From the NCBI GenBank assembly GCA_000302695.1, contig AMFN01000003.1:682001-746000 (forward strand): a stretch of 64,000 bases of DNA, read 5' to 3'. The notes beneath the pieces were generated by a model that did no database searches, was not told the DNA's origin, and saw only the letters and a program-made list of their open reading frames with translations. Below, one piece after another: positions 1-9,106 of this stretch (positions within the stretch are counted from its first letter, which is position 1; each line of letters begins with the position of its first letter). The stretch comes from Enterobacteriaceae bacterium LSJC7. GTDB lineage: Bacteria > Pseudomonadota > Gammaproteobacteria > Enterobacterales > Enterobacteriaceae. The translations under genes and the position numbers were made by a program.

Positions 1-524
1 TAGAAAATATTTTGTTCCTGGCGCGCGCGACACATGCCCAATCAGCGCTTCATTACCGAAGTGTGGATTTGGCAACAGAGTTCCAGCGAGTGACGGATTA
101 TTTCGAAGGGCTGGCAGAAGAGCGCAATCTCAGTCTGGTTTATGAAGGTCAGGGGCAACTACAGGTCGATGCCATGCTATTTCAGCGCGCTTTAAGCAAC
201 CTCGTCGCCAATGCGGTGCGCTACGCCAATGAAGGTAGCCAGATAACATTGCGGACCAGCCGAGTGCAGGATAAACAGCTAATACAGGTCATCAATCAAG
301 GCCCACCTGTCACGCAAGCCCAACTGGAGAAACTGTTTGATCGCTTCTATCGTGCTGAGACTTCGCGCAGCAGCCATGGCAGCGGTCTTGGGTTGTCGAT
401 AGTGCGCGCTATCATGACGTTGCACGCAGGTGAAGTGCTGGCGCAATGCCATGCGCAGCCCCCTGATGCTGAAATTATTTTTAGCCTCTTTTTCCCTCTA
501 CCAGCACCAGAGCATATTGCCTGA
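1..524 (+). CDS. Heavy-metal-type sensor histidine kinase, C-terminal part (runs off left edge)
   Basis: Only the C-terminal half of a membrane sensor kinase of the CusS/PcoS/SilS type is present; the reading frame is open to the left edge. Visible parts are the end of the dimerisation helix (a stretch reading ENILFLARA, typical of metal-sensor kinases), the N-box (LSNLVANAVRYA), and the ATP-lid region ending in the G2 box GSGLGLSIVRAI. The usual G1 DxGxG is degenerate (INQGPP), as it also is in CusS. Such kinases phosphorylate an OmpR-type regulator, expected just upstream of the window. The gene is convergent with ompC. In K-12 the neighbour here is apbE, so this pair is a lineage-specific insertion. 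The metal or other signal cannot be told from this fragment. Confidence 0.85.
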   Translation, partial: ENILFLARATHAQSALHYRSVDLATEFQRVTDYFEGLAEERNLSLVYEGQGQLQVDAMLFQRALSNLVANAVRYANEGSQITLRTSRVQDKQLIQVINQGPPVTQAQLEKLFDRFYRAETSRSSHGSGLGLSIVRAIMTLHAGEVLAQCHAQPPDAEIIFSLFFPLPAPEHIA

Positions 525-591
525 GCAGGAAATGAAACGCGCTTTCCTGCCATGACGCCCATACCGGGTGCCTTGAGCTAACACCACAACT

Positions 592-615
592 AAAAAAGGG
601 GCCAGATGGCCCCTT
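592..615 (-). terminator. ompC rho-independent terminator
   Basis: Read on the minus strand, a 7-bp GC-rich stem (GGGGCCA paired with TGGCCCC, 2-base loop) is followed by a run of six T. It lies 23 bases past the ompC stop. On the plus strand there is only a short T run, so it mainly serves ompC. Confidence 0.85.
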
Positions 616-638
616 GTGACATGACGAGATAAAGCCAA

Positions 639-1748
639 TCAGAACTGGTAAACCACGCCCGCGGCAACCACGTTGTCGGTAGTAATACCGGCCGCGCGGG
701 TGAACTCGTTCGCATCCAACATGTTGATCTGGTAGTCAACGAAGGTAGAGAAGTTTTTGTTGAAGTAGAAGGTTGCGCCTACATCAATGTATTTCTTCAG
801 ATCCTGGCTGCCCCAGTTTTCAATGTTTTTGCCTTTAGACTGCACGTAAGCCAGAGACGGACGCAGGCCAAAGTCGAACTGGTACTGCGCCACCACTTCG
901 AAGTTCTGCGCTTTGTTAGCAAAACCGTAGGCTGTGCTGTCTCTGTTGCTGCCAAAACGGGTGCCGTTGTAGGACTGGGTGTACATCGCGGCCAGGTAGA
1001 CGTTGTTTGCATCGTACTTCAGGCCACCGGTGTAGGCGTCGGCACGGTCGCCGCGCCCCTTGATGCCTTCAATATTGTTCTGGTCCCAGGTACGTTTGGA
1101 CGACGCCATCGCACCGCCAACGCTAAAGCCTTCACCCAGGTCATAGTTCAAAGACAAGCCGTAGCCGTCACCGTTTTGTCTGAGCAGGCTGCGCCCGCCG
1201 CTTTCGTCTTCGCCGCTGACGCTGCCGTTTTTGCCCTGGTACTGCGCGGCAAAGTTCAGGCCATCCACCAGGCCGAAGAAGTCGGTGTTACGGTAAGTCA
1301 GCATGCCATTACCGCGGCTGAACATGAAGTTGTCTGCACCATAGGTGTCACCGCCAAATTCCGGCAGCACGTCGGTCCAGGAGGCAATGTCATACAGCAC
1401 GCCGTAGTTACGGCCATAGTCCAGTGAGCCAGCATCGTTGATTTTCAGGCCCGCGAAAGCCACACGCGTCCACGCGTTGTTGTTACTTTCATCGGTGTTG
1501 GCGTTAATCTGATATTCCCACTGGCCGTAGCCAATCATCTGGTCGCTGACCTGCGTTTCGCCTTTGAAGCCAATACGCATGTAAGTCTGGTCACCGTCAG
1601 AGCCGTTGTTGTCAGAGAAATAACGCTCTGCGTCAACCTTGCCATACAGATCCAGTTTATTGCCGTCTTTATTATAGATTTCGGCCGCATGTACGCTACC
1701 AGCTACCAGCAATGCCGGTACCAGCAGGGAGAGAACTTTAACTTTCAT
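639..1748 (-). CDS. ompC: Outer membrane porin OmpC
   Basis: General trimeric porin for passive entry of small hydrophilic solutes through the outer membrane. The 369-residue product begins with a 21-residue signal peptide ending in VHA before [16 protein letters not shown], the hallmark start of mature enteric porins. It ends in the Tyr-Gln-Phe C-terminus recognised by the BAM machinery. The [15 protein letters not shown] stretch is the constriction loop L3. OmpC rather than OmpF or PhoE is chosen because micF is divergent upstream and rcsD follows, exactly the K-12 arrangement. The ATG is preceded by a GAGGG ribosome site. Expression should be driven by OmpR-P at high osmolarity. Confidence 0.95.
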   Translation of the reverse strand: MKVKVLSLLVPALLVAGSVHAAEIYNKDGNKLDLYGKVDAERYFSDNNGSDGDQTYMRIGFKGETQVSDQMIGYGQWEYQINANTDESNNNAWTRVAFAGLKINDAGSLDYGRNYGVLYDIASWTDVLPEFGGDTYGADNFMFSRGNGMLTYRNTDFFGLVDGLNFAAQYQGKNGSVSGEDESGGRSLLRQNGDGYGLSLNYDLGEGFSVGGAMASSKRTWDQNNIEGIKGRGDRADAYTGGLKYDANNVYLAAMYTQSYNGTRFGSNRDSTAYGFANKAQNFEVVAQYQFDFGLRPSLAYVQSKGKNIENWGSQDLKKYIDVGATFYFNKNFSTFVDYQINMLDANEFTRAAGITTDNVVAAGVVYQF

Positions 1749-1841
1749 GTATTAACCCTCTTGTTATATGCCTTTTAATGCCACTTTATTTACTACTTAC
1801 CACTGCTACTGATTCACCCTTTAAATCAGTTGGCGAACTCA

Positions 1842-1936
1842 TTGTGTAAAACTACGCCTCAAGAATCCAACCTGTTTATGATACGAAAACTTTTAAGATG
1901 TTTCTTTGTGCAATATAGCTGTTACTAAATGTAAAT
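1842..1936 (-). promoter_or_regulatory. ompC promoter with OmpR boxes
   Basis: On the minus strand a -35 TTGGAT (1865-1870) is 17 bases from a -10 ACACAA (1842-1847). Upstream lie GAAACATCTTAAAAG (1890-1904) and TTTACATTTAGTAACA (1920-1935), which closely resemble the C-boxes bound by OmpR in front of E. coli ompC. This places the start of transcription roughly 85-90 bases before the ATG, as in E. coli. The match to K-12 is from memory and not aligned. Confidence 0.7.
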
Positions 1937-2089
1937 ATCAGGGAACTTTTAGCGCACACAACGGTAAAAATAAGCGCATAAATTGTCAAGATGATTAAAA
2001 CAGTAATGCGTTATGTAAAACATGTTTCTGTACCCGGCGTAGCACTGATTGCCAAACCTGCCTGCCAATATGCTTATAGAATTACTCTC

Positions 2090-2181
2090 GCTATCATCAT
2101 TAACTTTATTTATTACCGTCATTCAATCCCGAATGTTCGTTTTACCCCTATTTTGGCCGGATGCTTGCATCCGGTTTTTTT
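2090..2181 (+). ncRNA. micF: MicF small antisense RNA
   Basis: Trans-acting RNA that pairs with the 5' end of ompF mRNA and blocks its translation. It starts GCTATCATCATTAACTTT, the conserved Hfq-dependent pairing region, and ends in the hairpin CCGGATGC/GCATCCGG followed by seven T. Length is about 92 nt against 93 in E. coli. A -10-like TAGAAT lies 7 bases before the start. Position, divergent from ompC and upstream of rcsD, is as in K-12, so OmpR can switch OmpC on and OmpF off together. The middle of the RNA differs from K-12 at several bases, while the 5' pairing region is unchanged. Confidence 0.93.
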
Positions 2182-2545
2182 ATTTCTGCAGCCCACCATC
2201 TTTACGTATCTTTAATTCACTTACGCTACGACCTCTCATAAATAACAGTTCATCAGACATTCACTGAGTCATTTTTTGCAGATATAAGAAACTCGTCTAC
2301 ACTAGCTATGCTAATTATTTACTGTGGTTATTAATTATTTTCCCTTACCGCTTTCTGGTACAACACTGACGTTTATTCTGCGGCCTTTATTTTTATGTCC
2401 ACTCCTGTCAACACAAAACTTATCTTTGCCAAGTGTGCAGGTGCGATGACGTCAGCCCCTTTTCCCGGTATGCTTGCCAGTCAATCGCATAAACGGCAAC
2501 CGCCTCTTAACGACCAGTATCCGGGAGCCACCGGGTGAGAAAGGA

Positions 2546-5242
2546 ATGAGTCAGTCAGACGCTATGAGCCCAAACCCCAACAAGTTTTCGCTGATGCCCG
2601 CCAGCATCACTCGCTTTTTTTTACTGCTTATCGTCGTTCTGTTGGTGCTGATGGGCGTAATGGTGCAAAGCGGCGTCAACGCATGGCTTAAAGAGAAGAG
2701 CTATCAGATAGCGGATATCTCGCAGACGCTACACAAGCGCGTGGACACCTATCGCTACGCGACCTGGCAGATTTATGACAACGTCGCCGCCACGACCTCT
2801 CCTGGCATGGGTTCAGACAGCGGACTACAGGAAACACGTCTGCGCCAGGACGTTTATTATCTGGAAAAACCACGCCGCAAAACGGAAGCGCTGATTTTTG
2901 GCTCCCACGATAGCTCAACGCTGGAAATGACACAGCGTATCTCGGCCTATCTTGATACGCTGTGGGGCGCAGAAAGCATCCCCTGGTCGATGTATTACCT
3001 CAATGGTCAGGACAACAGTACACTGCTTGTCTCTACGCTACCGCTTAAGGACCTGTCGGCCGGTTTTAAAGAATCAAGTGTAACCAGCATTGTAGACTCG
3101 CGGCGCGCCGAAATGCTGCAACAGGCTAATGCGCTGGACGAGCGCGAGAGCTTCTCGCCGCTGCGCCGTCTGAACTGGCAAAACGGCTACTATTTCACCC
3201 TGCGCACCACGTTTAACCAGCCAGGTCATCTGGCAACGGTGGTGGCATTCGATCTGCCGATTAACGATCTGATCCCGCCCGATATGGCGCTGGATAATTT
3301 TCGCCTGGAAAGTGAAGACACTGCGCCAAACCCATCCGCTGGCGACAATGCCGTACAGGACCGTGTGAAGGTACTTTTTAACGGCACCCGCATTGAGATT
3401 CACACCCCCGTTAGCAGCACCGAGTTGCGGCTGGTGTGGCAGGTTCCGTTTAGCGTACTGCTGGCAGAGACGCTGCAAAACATCCTGCTGCCGCTGTTGC
3501 TCAATATTGGCCTGCTGGCGCTGGCGCTGTTTGGCTATTCCACCTTTCGCCATACCAGCACACCACGCGCGACAGAACCAGGTCCGGTGAGCAACGAGCT
3601 GCAAAAGCTGCGTGCGCTCAATGATGAAATTGTTTCACTGCTGCCACTGGGCCTGCTGGTACACGATCCGGCATCGCGCAGAACTATCATCAGCAACCCC
3701 ATTGCTGACCATTTGCTGCCGCACCTTAACCTGCAAAATATCGCCTCGCTTGCCGAGCAACACCAGGGGGTGATTCAGGCAACCGTCGATAACGAAATCT
3801 ATGAAATTCGCCAGTTCAGCAGCCAGGTTATCCCACGCGCACAAATTTTTGTCATTCGCGATCAGGACCGCGAAATCCTGGTAAATAAGAAGCTACGTCA
3901 GGCACAAAAACTGTTTGAGAAAAACCAACAGGGTCGTGCAGCCTTTATGGAGCACATTGGCGCGGCCCTGAAAGACCCGGCACAGCGCCTGATGGCCCGT
4001 ATTCATCATCTGGAGAGCCAGGAGAACCGGGCGCTACTGGATGAAGCACAGAACATTGTGCGACTGGTTGATGAGATTGAACTGCTCAACACACTTGAGT
4101 CCGATACCTGGAAAAACCAAAGTGAAAACCTCATTTTGCAGTCGCTGATTGATGAGGTCGTGCCAGAGGTGTTGCCTGCGATTAAACGCAAAGGCCTGCA
4201 ACTGCTTATCAATAACCGCCTGCCGCCAGATGATGAGCGCTTTGGCGACAAAGAAGCGTTACGCCGTATTCTTTTAATGCTGGTGCAGTACTCGGTCATC
4301 ACCACCCAGATTGGCAAAATCACGCTCGATATCAGCGCTGAAGAAAGCGAGCCGGATCGTCTGTTGCTACGCGTCATGGATACCGGCAACGGTATTGGCA
4401 ACAGCGAAATCGACAACCTGCATTTTCCCTTTTTAAACGCCACCAGCGAAGACGACTATGACCGCGCCAACGGGCTGACCTTCTGGCTGTGTGACCGGCT
4501 GGCACGTCGTATGGGCGGCCATTTGAATATCAAATCCCACGCCGATTTAGGTACCCGCTATAGTGTGCATATCAAAATGCCGCTGACGCAGGCACTGGCA
4601 CTGGTGCCCGAGGGCGAGCCAGAGGCGCACGAAAGGTTGTTGGAAGATGTTGTAGCAATGGTGGACATTACGTCTAACGAGGTGCGACACATCGTCACCC
4701 GACAGCTTGAAAACTGGGGGGCAAACTGCATCACACCGGATGAGCGCGCGATTAGTCAAGAATTTGATATTTTTTTGACAGATAATCCGTCAAATCTTAC
4801 TGCTTCTGGATTGCTTTTAAGCGATGATGAGCAAGGTGTACGCAAACTGGGTCCGGGTCAGTATCGTGTCAACTTTAATATAAGTTATGCAATGCAGGAG
4901 GCAGTGCTACAACTCATAGAAGAACAACTGGCCCAGGACACCGCCGTGGAGGTATCACCTGCTAACGATGAAAGCGTGCAGCTCCATGCCAGCGGTTATT
5001 ACTCGCTCTTTGTCGATACAGTACCGGATGATGTGAAGAAATTGTATACTGAGTCAGCAAACCACGACTTTGCTTTGCTGGCACAGACGGCTCACCGCCT
5101 GAAGGGGGTGTTTGCCATGCTGAATCTGGTACCCGGCAAGCAACTATGCGAAACGCTGGAGCATCATATCCGTGAGAAAGATGCTCCAACCGTAGAAAAA
5201 TATATCAGCAGAATTGACGATTACGTCCAACAACTGCTGTAG
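2546..5242 (+). CDS. rcsD: Phosphotransfer intermediate RcsD
   Basis: Inner-membrane histidine phosphotransfer protein that carries phosphate from RcsC to RcsB in the Rcs envelope-stress phosphorelay. The 898-residue protein has an N-terminal membrane helix (about residues 20-42), a long periplasmic sensor region, a second membrane helix near 310-330, a kinase-like domain without a usable H-box, an ABL domain, and a C-terminal Hpt domain with AQTAHRLKGVF. The phospho-accepting His is residue 850. The ATG at 2546 (MSQSD) is preferred because K-12 RcsD begins the same way and GAGAAAGGA lies just upstream; an in-frame ATG at 2474 would add 24 unconserved residues. rcsB follows after 16 bases. 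Confidence 0.95.
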   Translation: MSQSDAMSPNPNKFSLMPASITRFFLLLIVVLLVLMGVMVQSGVNAWLKEKSYQIADISQTLHKRVDTYRYATWQIYDNVAATTSPGMGSDSGLQETRLRQDVYYLEKPRRKTEALIFGSHDSSTLEMTQRISAYLDTLWGAESIPWSMYYLNGQDNSTLLVSTLPLKDLSAGFKESSVTSIVDSRRAEMLQQANALDERESFSPLRRLNWQNGYYFTLRTTFNQPGHLATVVAFDLPINDLIPPDMALDNFRLESEDTAPNPSAGDNAVQDRVKVLFNGTRIEIHTPVSSTELRLVWQVPFSVLLAETLQNILLPLLLNIGLLALALFGYSTFRHTSTPRATEPGPVSNELQKLRALNDEIVSLLPLGLLVHDPASRRTIISNPIADHLLPHLNLQNIASLAEQHQGVIQATVDNEIYEIRQFSSQVIPRAQIFVIRDQDREILVNKKLRQAQKLFEKNQQGRAAFMEHIGAALKDPAQRLMARIHHLESQENRALLDEAQNIVRLVDEIELLNTLESDTWKNQSENLILQSLIDEVVPEVLPAIKRKGLQLLINNRLPPDDERFGDKEALRRILLMLVQYSVITTQIGKITLDISAEESEPDRLLLRVMDTGNGIGNSEIDNLHFPFLNATSEDDYDRANGLTFWLCDRLARRMGGHLNIKSHADLGTRYSVHIKMPLTQALALVPEGEPEAHERLLEDVVAMVDITSNEVRHIVTRQLENWGANCITPDERAISQEFDIFLTDNPSNLTASGLLLSDDEQGVRKLGPGQYRVNFNISYAMQEAVLQLIEEQLAQDTAVEVSPANDESVQLHASGYYSLFVDTVPDDVKKLYTESANHDFALLAQTAHRLKGVFAMLNLVPGKQLCETLEHHIREKDAPTVEKYISRIDDYVQQLL

Positions 5243-5258
5243 CAAGGTAGCCAAAAAA

Positions 5259-5909
5259 ATGAACAACATGAACGTAATTATTGCCGACGATCATCCTATC
5301 GTGCTGTTCGGCATTCGTAAGTCTCTTGAGCAGATCGAGTGGGTGAACGTTGTCGGTGAATATGAAGACTCAACAGCCTTAATCAACAACCTGCCAAAAC
5401 TCGATGCCCATGTGCTTATTACCGACTTGTCTATGCCCGGCGATAAGTACGGTGACGGAATTACGCTCATCAAATACATCAAGCGTCATTTTCCGAACCT
5501 GTCGATAATTGTACTGACAATGAACAATAACCCGGCCATTCTGAGCGCCGTGCTGGATCTCGATATTGAAGGGATTGTGCTCAAGCAAGGTGCGCCAACT
5601 GACCTGCCAAAGGCGCTGGCTGCACTGCAGAAAGGCAAAAAATTTACGCCGGAGAGCGTCTCTCGCCTGCTGGAGAAAATCAGCGCGGGCGGCTATGGCG
5701 ACAAGCGCCTGTCACCGAAAGAAAGCGAAGTGCTGCGCCTGTTTGCTGAAGGCTTCCTGGTCACTGAGATTGCGCGCAAGCTCAACCGCAGCATTAAAAC
5801 CATCAGTAGCCAGAAGAAATCGGCAATGATGAAGCTTGGTGTTGATAACGATATCGCACTGCTCAACTACCTCTCCTCCGTCAGCCTGACGCCGGTGGAT
5901 AAAGAGTAA
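5259..5909 (+). CDS. rcsB: Response regulator RcsB
   Basis: DNA-binding output of the Rcs phosphorelay, controlling capsule, motility and envelope genes, alone or with RcsA or other partners. The 216 residues match the E. coli length. An N-terminal receiver carries the acidic pair D10/D11 and the phosphorylation site D56 (VLITDLSMP), followed by a C-terminal LuxR/NarL-type helix-turn-helix (SPKESEVLRLFAEG, then VTEIARKLNRSIKTISSQK). The start ATG follows AAGGTAG at a normal distance. It is cotranscribed with rcsD and is convergent with rcsC. Confidence 0.97.
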   Translation: MNNMNVIIADDHPIVLFGIRKSLEQIEWVNVVGEYEDSTALINNLPKLDAHVLITDLSMPGDKYGDGITLIKYIKRHFPNLSIIVLTMNNNPAILSAVLDLDIEGIVLKQGAPTDLPKALAALQKGKKFTPESVSRLLEKISAGGYGDKRLSPKESEVLRLFAEGFLVTEIARKLNRSIKTISSQKKSAMMKLGVDNDIALLNYLSSVSLTPVDKE

Positions 5910-5926
5910 GAGACACACGCTCAATA

Positions 5927-5949
5927 AGGCCCTCTACGGAGGGCTTTTT
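5927..5949 (+). terminator. rcsB rho-independent terminator
   Basis: Six-base stem GCCCTC/GAGGGC with a TACG tetraloop, followed by five T, 20 bases after the rcsB stop. Confidence 0.85.
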
Positions 5950-6077
5950 CTTTCCTTTTTGCCGTTTACCGCAGACGAAGCCCCGTTTGTTGTCGGGCTT
6001 GCGGTGAACGGAACATCCACTAAACCTTAAACGAGTGACATTCACCCTGTGGCGGCGTTTCACTGTATCCTGAGGGA

Positions 6078-8939
6078 TTATTCCTCAGCCGCCGCGCGCG
6101 TATTACGCACCTTCTCGGCGTAAAACGACAGCGTTTGAGCAATCACATCCAGCGTCACCGGTTTGGACAAACAGTTGTCCATGCCAGACTCAATACAACG
6201 CTGTTTCTCTTCTGCCAGCGCATTCGCCGTCACGCCAATGACGGGTAGCGTCATTCCCTGCTCGCGGATGCGCTGCGTCAGGCGGTAACCATCCATATTC
6301 GGCATGTTGACGTCACTGAGCACAATATCTATCGCATGTTTACTCAGCACGTTGAGCGCGTCGATGCCATCATTGGCGGTCTTGCAGGGATAGCCAAGCG
6401 TTGAGAGCTGATCGGCCAGCAGACGGCGGTTAATGGGGTGATCGTCAACGATAAGCACCATGATGTCGTCTTTTTGCTCGCGTACCGCCTCAGGTGCGGG
6501 CAATGCACTGCCGCTGCCCGGTATTGCAACTTCAACGCGATAAATCCGCCCCAGCAACATGACAATTTCATGCGGTGACGCCACGCTATGCACCCAGGAG
6601 CCAGGCGACTGCTCAAGCGGCATACCAATATGATGGCGACAGAACCTCACCACCGCTCGCCCAGGCCACACCTCGCTGATTTCGTCATCGGTCAGCAGGA
6701 TATCGTCGCTATCCGGCAGCGTACCGTCGTAGCGCTGGGTACGAATACCGCTACGCTCAAGCAGCGTTTCAAGGTAGCGATACAGCGACGCATTGCGCAC
6801 GGCGAGCCAGCAGCGTTTTTCCGCCAGTTCCGGTGCGCACTGTGGCGCGCTGAAATGCGCACTGTAAAGTGGAATACGAATCGTAAACTGGCTGCCCATG
6901 CCCGGCTCGGTGTCAACGGCAATATCGCCATCCATCATGCCAATCAGTTTTTCACAAATCGCCAGCCCCAACCCGGTGCCCTGGAAATTGCGCTGCACGC
7001 CGGTCCCCACCTGGAAGAAAGGATCAAACAGCCGCAACGCTTCCTTCGCCGGGATCCCCACACCGGTATCACGCACGCAAAAACGCAGGTAGCAGTCATC
7101 CACGCAGACATGCAGGATAATGCAGCCCACGTCCGTGAATTTGATAGCGTTGCTGAGCAGGTTAGAAATCACCTGCTGTAAACGCATAGGATCACCTTGC
7201 AAGGTAAGCGGGACATCCGGCTCAATAAAGCAGTACAGGCCAAGCTGCTTACGCACCACCAGCGGCAGATAGTTAGCGGTGATATGGCTCATCACCTCGC
7301 GCGGCGAGAACTCACGCGGCTCTATTTTTAGCTGCTCGGACTCAATTTTTGAGAAATCCAGGATATCGCTGATGATTTTCAACAGCAGGCTGGAGGAGTT
7401 ATTCATCGCCGTCACCAGCCGGTCAACGCCTTTAGGCAGCTCGCGGGTCTGGAGTAAATCGAGGTTACCGATAATGCCGTACAGCGGGGTGCGCAACTCA
7501 TGGCTGACGGTTGCCAGGAACATGGATTTCGACTGGCTGGCCTGCTCGGCCGCCTGCGCCATCTCCTGCAAGGACTCTTCCATTTTCACGCGCGCGCTCA
7601 CGTCCACCAGCACGCAGATCGCCACATTTTCATTGCGATAGCGTGAATGCACAAAGCTGATTTGCAGGTTGGTGTTATTGCTGGTCAGCACATCGACAAA
7701 GTTAACCTGCTGCCCACAGATAATCTGCGTCAGGCGTTGGCGGTCTTCGTGGGTGAGCATATTGAGGTAGTTGTGCGCAAGCTCATTACTGAGGATATTG
7801 GTGCCGTCCTGGGTGCGCAGAATACAGATACCTACCGGCGCTGATGCGACAATTTTGCGGTTAAACTGCTCGTGCTCTTCCAGGCGCTGGGCGTCGATTT
7901 CTGCCGGAATAAAGATCCGTCGCTCGTACAGGCGCGCAAGCGTAAACAGCACAATCCCAACCAGCACGTTGAGCAGCACGGCGTTGAGGATGAGCATGCG
8001 AATGCGCTCCAGCACAATATCCACCGGCACCGAATAGACCACGCTCAGTGACGACGGCGGCAGGTTCTTTTTGAGCACCAACTCCTTAAATCCCGGGGTG
8101 TAGCCAAACCATGAACGCTCCTGCCCCCAGCGCTCATCCGGCATGCTACTGGCTTCACCGCCGGTCAGCGAAATCAACGGGTGGCCGTTCTCATCAAGGA
8201 TAGTCACCCCCAACGGCAGGCTGCCTGGCGTGAAGAAGTTCTCCATGCGCACCGTCTGCTCAATACCGAGCATCGCCTGTAGCTGGTTTGCCATGTATAC
8301 CGGCGTCAGCGTGTAAAAATAGCCGACACCGGGGCGCGGGCCCTGATTAATCCAGAACAGGCTACTGGCACGCTCATTTTGCGGCTGGTTGCGGTATTTC
8401 ACGATGCGTTCATGCAGCGACTTAAGCGCATTTTCACGCTCCAGCGGCATGGTACGCAGACCAAAATCGGCCATGCACTGGCTGTCGCCACCGATTAAGA
8501 AAACGCGATTAAGTTCATAAGCCGCTGAGAAGTTCTCACGCCAGTAGCGTAAGAACCAGGAGAGTGATTGCAAAGAGCCGCGCCAGGAGCTGCCCAGCGC
8601 TGAACAGTCAGAGTCAGGAAACAACGGCACGAAAGTCGGCGTTTCAATCCGGTCGTCATCCACCGGGGCACCGCGCAGCAGTCCACTGTCATCGCCCAGA
8701 CGGTTTTCGGCGATGTATTTTAGCTCCTTCATCACATCAGAAGTGCGCTGAATATAACGCTGGGCCTGATCGTAGCTGAGGGTGAACTCCTTGCGGATTT
8801 CATCTTCTTTGTTGTGCAGGGCGTTGGCAATGTAAAACGCCGAGAACAAGGCAATCAAAAGCCAGAGCAGCAGAGCCAGCGCGCGAAACAAATAGCGCGA
8901 CACTTTCAGCGTAGTGCGAAAGGAGACAAAGTATTTCAA
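6078..8939 (-). CDS. rcsC: Hybrid sensor histidine kinase RcsC
   Basis: Inner-membrane hybrid kinase that starts the Rcs phosphorelay when lipopolysaccharide or peptidoglycan is damaged; lipoprotein RcsF and membrane protein IgaA feed into it. In the 953-residue protein, membrane helices lie near residues 15-40 and 313-335 and flank a periplasmic domain. Then come a PAS-like segment, the H-box FLATVSHELRTPLYG with His480, an ATPase domain (DTGVGIP, GTGLGLAICEKL), the RcsC-specific ABL domain, and a receiver with phospho-acceptor Asp876 (IVLSDVNMPNMDG). Order and length match K-12 RcsC (949). It is convergent with rcsB and divergent from atoS. Confidence 0.97.
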   Translation of the reverse strand: MKYFVSFRTTLKVSRYLFRALALLLWLLIALFSAFYIANALHNKEDEIRKEFTLSYDQAQRYIQRTSDVMKELKYIAENRLGDDSGLLRGAPVDDDRIETPTFVPLFPDSDCSALGSSWRGSLQSLSWFLRYWRENFSAAYELNRVFLIGGDSQCMADFGLRTMPLERENALKSLHERIVKYRNQPQNERASSLFWINQGPRPGVGYFYTLTPVYMANQLQAMLGIEQTVRMENFFTPGSLPLGVTILDENGHPLISLTGGEASSMPDERWGQERSWFGYTPGFKELVLKKNLPPSSLSVVYSVPVDIVLERIRMLILNAVLLNVLVGIVLFTLARLYERRIFIPAEIDAQRLEEHEQFNRKIVASAPVGICILRTQDGTNILSNELAHNYLNMLTHEDRQRLTQIICGQQVNFVDVLTSNNTNLQISFVHSRYRNENVAICVLVDVSARVKMEESLQEMAQAAEQASQSKSMFLATVSHELRTPLYGIIGNLDLLQTRELPKGVDRLVTAMNNSSSLLLKIISDILDFSKIESEQLKIEPREFSPREVMSHITANYLPLVVRKQLGLYCFIEPDVPLTLQGDPMRLQQVISNLLSNAIKFTDVGCIILHVCVDDCYLRFCVRDTGVGIPAKEALRLFDPFFQVGTGVQRNFQGTGLGLAICEKLIGMMDGDIAVDTEPGMGSQFTIRIPLYSAHFSAPQCAPELAEKRCWLAVRNASLYRYLETLLERSGIRTQRYDGTLPDSDDILLTDDEISEVWPGRAVVRFCRHHIGMPLEQSPGSWVHSVASPHEIVMLLGRIYRVEVAIPGSGSALPAPEAVREQKDDIMVLIVDDHPINRRLLADQLSTLGYPCKTANDGIDALNVLSKHAIDIVLSDVNMPNMDGYRLTQRIREQGMTLPVIGVTANALAEEKQRCIESGMDNCLSKPVTLDVIAQTLSFYAEKVRNTRAAAEE

Positions 8940-9106
8940 AACGGTCCCGCGTCCTTGTTAACTGCAACAACAAAATGATGCCGATAAGGTAGCCGTAAAC
9001 GTCATCCCCCGCAATGGCGGGAAATCCCGGTAGTTTGAACTCTCTCCGGGAAACAGAGCCACGTCCAGCCGATAATACCGCCTTTTGCTGCGCCACAGGA
9101 TGAATA

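Noticed and set aside
5965-6005. Hairpin between rcsB and rcsC as rcsC terminator
   Set aside because: The stem has a bulge and there is no T run on the minus strand; not strong enough to list.
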